Shown here piece after piece: positions 60,888-64,000 of a stretch of 64,000 nucleotides of DNA (positions are counted from its first letter, which is position 1; the number at the start of each line of letters is the position of its first letter). The position numbers and the translations under genes are program-made. Source of the DNA: Neolewinella aurantiaca (GTDB taxonomy: Bacteria; Bacteroidota; Bacteroidia; Chitinophagales; Saprospiraceae); NCBI RefSeq assembly GCF_008014675.1, contig NZ_VOXD01000012.1:87745-151744 (forward strand). Reading direction: 5' to 3'. The notes under the pieces were generated by a model. That model ran no database searches. It saw only the letters and a program-made list of their open reading frames with translations, and had not been told where the DNA came from.

Positions 60888-63794
60888 CTACCCCACCACG
60901 AAGTTCACCATCCGCTTTGGTACCACAATTACCTTACGGATCGTCTTGCCTTCCAGTTGCTTCTGCACATCCGGGTTTTCCTTGGCGGCCGCTTCGATGT
61001 CTTCCTTCGATGCTCCGGCGGGAAAATCCAGGGTAAGACGGGTTTTGCCGTTGAAGGCAATTGGGTAAGTAAAGCTGTCTTTCACCAACCACTTCTCTTC
61101 TACTTCGGGGAACGGAGCGAGGTGAACACTTCCCTCGCCACCGAGGGCGTGGTATAGTTCGTCCGCAATGTGCGGGGCAAAAGGAGCGATGAGACGCGTC
61201 ATCGGCTCCAGCACAGCGCGTTTATTGCACTTCATTTTGCCGAGGTCGTTCGTAGCTACCATGAAGGCGGAAACACAGGTGTTGAAACTGAGCTTTTCAA
61301 TATCCTCAGAGACTTTCTTGATGAGGGTGTGGAGCACCTTCATCTCTTCTTTGGCAGGCTCGGCGTCGGAGACCTTCAGTGCATCGGAATCTGAAGTGAA
61401 CAGGTTCCAGAAGCGGCGCAGGAAGCGATAAACACCGTCGATGCCGGATACAGACCAGGGCTTCGCCTGGTCGATCGGGCCGAGGAACATCTCGTACATC
61501 CGGAAACAATCGGTGCCGTAGCGGGCACAGATATCGTCTGGGTTGATTACGTTGTGCTTAGACTTCGACATTTTGCCCATCTGGTAAGAAAGCTCCAGGT
61601 ATTGTTTGCCGTTCTTATCGGTTTCCCATACGAAGGTATCGGCCTGGCCGAGCACCGTGCGGAAGTAAGCAGCGTCCTGCGCGTCGTCACTCGCCAGTTC
61701 GTCGATTTGCTCCTTGTAGATGCGGTACATCATTTCGTTGTCCACGCTGGTTTCTTCAACCATCCGCAGAGGCACCTTACGGGTCAGTGCTGCTTCGTCG
61801 AGGACGAGGTGACCTTTGCCGAAGCCTTCGATTTCCAACGGTGAATTTTCCGCGACTCCACTTCCGATCCATACCGGATGGCGCTGGCCGTCTTCGGAGA
61901 GCATGATGCCGAGGTGAATGCTCACGATCGGTGCGCCGATCATTCCCTGGTTCAGCAGTTTTTTGTAAGGTTCCCGTGTAGGCACTTTCCCCATATCGTA
62001 GAGGAATTTATGCGTCAGGCGACTATATAAGAGGTGGCTCACGGCGTGCTCGGCACCACCAACGTAGAGGTCCACATCCTGCCAGTAATCGACTACGTCT
62101 TTGGCTACAAATTCCCCGTCGTTGTTGGGGTCCATGTAGCGGAGGTAGTACCAGTTAGAGCCCGCGGTTGCGGGCATGGTGTCCGTTTCGCGGCGGCCGG
62201 CGGGGGTTATCTTCCAATCCGTGGCGCGCTCCAGCGGAGACTCTCCGGCTACGGCGCGGAAGTCGTCCATCGGTGGCAATTCTACGGGCAGGTCTGCCGG
62301 AGCAACGGCGTGGGGAACGTCGTCTGCGTCGTAGATGATCGGCCATGGTTCGCCCCAGTAACGCTGGCGGCTAAAGAGGAGGTCACGGATGCGGTAGTTC
62401 ACCTGTCCTTGCCCGATGCCCATTTCCACCAGCTTTTCGGTGGCGACTTTAATGGCGTCGGCGACCTCCAGCCCGTTCAGGAAGTCGGAATTGATCATTT
62501 TTCCAACCTTGTCTTTATTGGTTGCCCCCGGGTAATCACTCTTATCGATCACATCGATGATTTCGATGCCGAACTTCTTAGCGAAGCGCTCGTCGCGGTC
62601 ATCATCGCTTGGCACGGCCATGATCGCCCCGGTACCGTAGTCTTTCAGGACATACTCCGAGATGTAGATCGGCACCCGCTTTTTAGTGAAGGGGTTGATA
62701 CAGTAACTACCGGTAAAGGCACCGGTGACCTTGGTTTCGGCCTGGCGGTCGACTTCCGAGCGGGACCCTACGTAGGCGAGGTAATCGTCGATTTCTTTTT
62801 GCTGCTCCGGCGTCGTCAGTTCGGGTACGAGGTCATGCTCGGGCGCAACAACCATGAAGGTGGTACCGAAAATGGTGTCCGGGCGGGTGGTGAACACCTC
62901 CAGCTGTTTGTCATGGCCTTCAATGTCGAAAAAGGCCTGGGCGCCGGTGCTGCGCCCGATCCAGTTGCGTTGCTGGGCTTTCAGTCCGTCGGAGAAATCG
63001 ACGGTATCGAGGCCGGCGAGCAGGCGTTCGGAGTAAGCGGTGATGCGGAGCTTCCACTGCGTCATGGCGCGCTGTACCACGGGGTGGTTGCCGCGTTCGG
63101 AGCGGCCGTCTTTCACTTCGTCGTTAGCCAGTACTGTACCGAGGGCTTCACACCAGTTCACGGAGCTGTCGCCCCGGTAAGCCAGGCGGTAGTTCATCAG
63201 TACCTCACTCTGTTCCCTGGCTGACATGGCGTTGTAGGCTTCAGCGGAAATATCAAGCGGCTCCGTTTCGGCGGCGGCGAGATCGCGGGTGCCATGGGAG
63301 CTCAAATGAGCAATGAGGTCGGAGATCGGACGTGCCTTATCCGCCTTGTTGTCATACCAGCTGTCGAAGACCTGCGTGATGATCCACTGCGTCCATTTGT
63401 AGTAATTCGGGTCGGAGGTGTTGACGGCGCGGTCCCAGTCGAAACTCAGGGCCAACGACTCCATTTGTTCTTTGTACCGCTTTGTGTTCTTTGCGGTAGA
63501 CTCACTCGGGTGAACGCCCGTATCGATGGCGTACTGCTCGGCTGGCAGACCGAAGGCATCGAAACCCATCGGGTGAAGTACGTTGAAGCCCTGCTGCCGC
63601 TTGCTCCGCGTTATGATGTCCGAAGCGATGTACCCCAGTGGGTGCCCCACGTGCAGGCCTGCACCGGAGGGGTACGGAAACATATCCAGGACGTAGAACT
63701 TAGGCTTGTCCTTGTCGTTGGTGGTGCGGTAGGTTTTGTGGTCTTTCCAGTATTGTTGCCACTTCTTATCTATGGCGTTTACGTCGAACTTCAT
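60888..63794 (-). CDS. leuS: Leucine-tRNA ligase
   Basis: This 968-residue class I synthetase charges tRNA-Leu. The HIGH-type motif is PYPSGAGLHVGHPLGY (residues 40-55), and the KMSKS loop is GKMSKSKHNVINPDD. The editing domain (CP1) lies between (GTTFMVVAPEHDLV) and the anticodon-binding and C-terminal domains close the chain (LIAPFAPHIADELYHALG). A Bacteroidota-type insertion of about 70 residues near 145-215 (RPISDLIAHLSSHGTRDLA) makes it longer than E. coli LeuS (860). The leader is 22-24 nt after a TACCTTTG box. Confidence 0.98.
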   Translation of the reverse strand: MKFDVNAIDKKWQQYWKDHKTYRTTNDKDKPKFYVLDMFPYPSGAGLHVGHPLGYIASDIITRSKRQQGFNVLHPMGFDAFGLPAEQYAIDTGVHPSESTAKNTKRYKEQMESLALSFDWDRAVNTSDPNYYKWTQWIITQVFDSWYDNKADKARPISDLIAHLSSHGTRDLAAAETEPLDISAEAYNAMSAREQSEVLMNYRLAYRGDSSVNWCEALGTVLANDEVKDGRSERGNHPVVQRAMTQWKLRITAYSERLLAGLDTVDFSDGLKAQQRNWIGRSTGAQAFFDIEGHDKQLEVFTTRPDTIFGTTFMVVAPEHDLVPELTTPEQQKEIDDYLAYVGSRSEVDRQAETKVTGAFTGSYCINPFTKKRVPIYISEYVLKDYGTGAIMAVPSDDDRDERFAKKFGIEIIDVIDKSDYPGATNKDKVGKMINSDFLNGLEVADAIKVATEKLVEMGIGQGQVNYRIRDLLFSRQRYWGEPWPIIYDADDVPHAVAPADLPVELPPMDDFRAVAGESPLERATDWKITPAGRRETDTMPATAGSNWYYLRYMDPNNDGEFVAKDVVDYWQDVDLYVGGAEHAVSHLLYSRLTHKFLYDMGKVPTREPYKKLLNQGMIGAPIVSIHLGIMLSEDGQRHPVWIGSGVAENSPLEIEGFGKGHLVLDEAALTRKVPLRMVEETSVDNEMMYRIYKEQIDELASDDAQDAAYFRTVLGQADTFVWETDKNGKQYLELSYQMGKMSKSKHNVINPDDICARYGTDCFRMYEMFLGPIDQAKPWSVSGIDGVYRFLRRFWNLFTSDSDALKVSDAEPAKEEMKVLHTLIKKVSEDIEKLSFNTCVSAFMVATNDLGKMKCNKRAVLEPMTRLIAPFAPHIADELYHALGGEGSVHLAPFPEVEEKWLVKDSFTYPIAFNGKTRLTLDFPAGASKEDIEAAAKENPDVQKQLEGKTIRKVIVVPKRMVNFVVG

Positions 63795-63816
63795 GGGGTA
63801 TCAATCTTTGCGGGTG

Positions 63817-63824
63817 CAAAGGTA
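63817..63824 (-). promoter_or_regulatory. -7 box of leuS
   Basis: TACCTTTG, 22 nt before the ATG at 63794. Directly downstream is GCACCCGC, a partial match to the first half of the dispersed motif. Confidence 0.6.
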
Positions 63825-63926
63825 ATGTTTGTAAGGTTGTTTTTAGTTGTAGTTCTTTGCTTAACGTAAGGGCGCGGCCCTTTAAGTTTGTGCTGAGGCA
63901 ATCGGCCTATACATAGAGAAAGCAAA

Positions 63927-63994
63927 AATGTGTAACTTGAATTGATGAGCCGCCGCCGTTAGGAGGATGGCGGTCATCAATCAAGCTACACATT
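63927..63994. repeat. Long inverted repeat at right window edge
   Basis: Arms AATGTGTAACTTGAATTGAT (from 63927, 22 nt) and ATCAATCAAGCTACACATT (to 63994, 21 nt) pair almost fully, with an inner CCGCC/GGCGG helix. It lies 130 nt upstream of leuS, next to unknown sequence. It may be a MITE-like element, a terminator for a gene beyond the edge, or a small RNA. Confidence 0.5.
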
Positions 63995-64000
63995 CGTAAA

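Noticed and set aside
62034..63224. A 396-codon open frame antisense to leuS
   Set aside because: Shadow of a certain gene; the protein is rich in Val, Gly and His without motif structure. The same holds for the 363-codon frame at 54148-55239 opposite the BNR gene.

Overview
The window looks like chromosomal DNA of a moderately GC-rich Bacteroidota, most likely a Lewinella-type member of the Saprospiria (the family placement is inference). The signs are a C25-family PorU-type sortase of the type IX secretion system (T9SS), a T9SS C-terminal sorting domain, SusC-type plug domains, and Bacteroidota -7 boxes (TAnnTTTG) in front of RNA and protein genes. No transposase, integrase, phage gene or CRISPR array was seen.

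Layout. 1-9000: 3' part of a secreted cohesin-like T9SS cargo protein, a palindromic repeat element, M1 aminopeptidase, a PLDc_N membrane protein, a GT1-type glycosyltransferase, Maf, cytochrome P450 and a GT4 glycosyltransferase. 9100-17800: a very large PorU/PorU2-like protease, convergent with a surface-glycan cluster (sulfotransferase and three GT2 enzymes). 17800-21300: DoxX, the SRP RNA, and a GMC oxidoreductase with an Fe-S-type Cys cluster plus its Tat-exported small subunit. 21500-27400: a lone TonB-C protein, a three-gene periplasmic foldase operon ending in SurA, a tandem REP-like array and tRNA-Gly(GCC). 27800-37600: glpD, the DUF2157/DUF4401/GDYXXLXY membrane operon, an MCE protein with a hairpin leader, NnrD, and a divergent rtcB/WYL-regulator pair. 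37800-48300: a Big_5-type lipoprotein, LysM protein, DRTGG ATPase, di-haem peroxidase, a BlaI/BlaR1-type module with a small plug-domain protein, TRIC channel, 2-hydroxyacid dehydrogenase and a YHYH lipoprotein. 48500-64000: NCS1 permease, mannitol dehydrogenase, small envelope proteins, a giant BNR protein, adenylate cyclase, ECF sigma factor with a likely anti-sigma partner, LipB, quinone oxidoreductase and LeuS.

The most unusual signal is not a gene. A bipartite 17-bp motif, GCACCTGCGNNNNCGCC, occurs 13 times exactly, plus several near copies. It lies on both strands, inside genes in different reading frames and in intergenic gaps, about once per 4-5 kb for exact copies. Chance predicts essentially none. 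Its behaviour resembles a DNA uptake sequence or another genome-wide protein-binding signal, and I know of no description of it. A second signal is a set of five genes whose -7 box sits exactly 5 nt before the start codon. This is the same distance at which the SRP RNA begins, which points to leaderless mRNAs.
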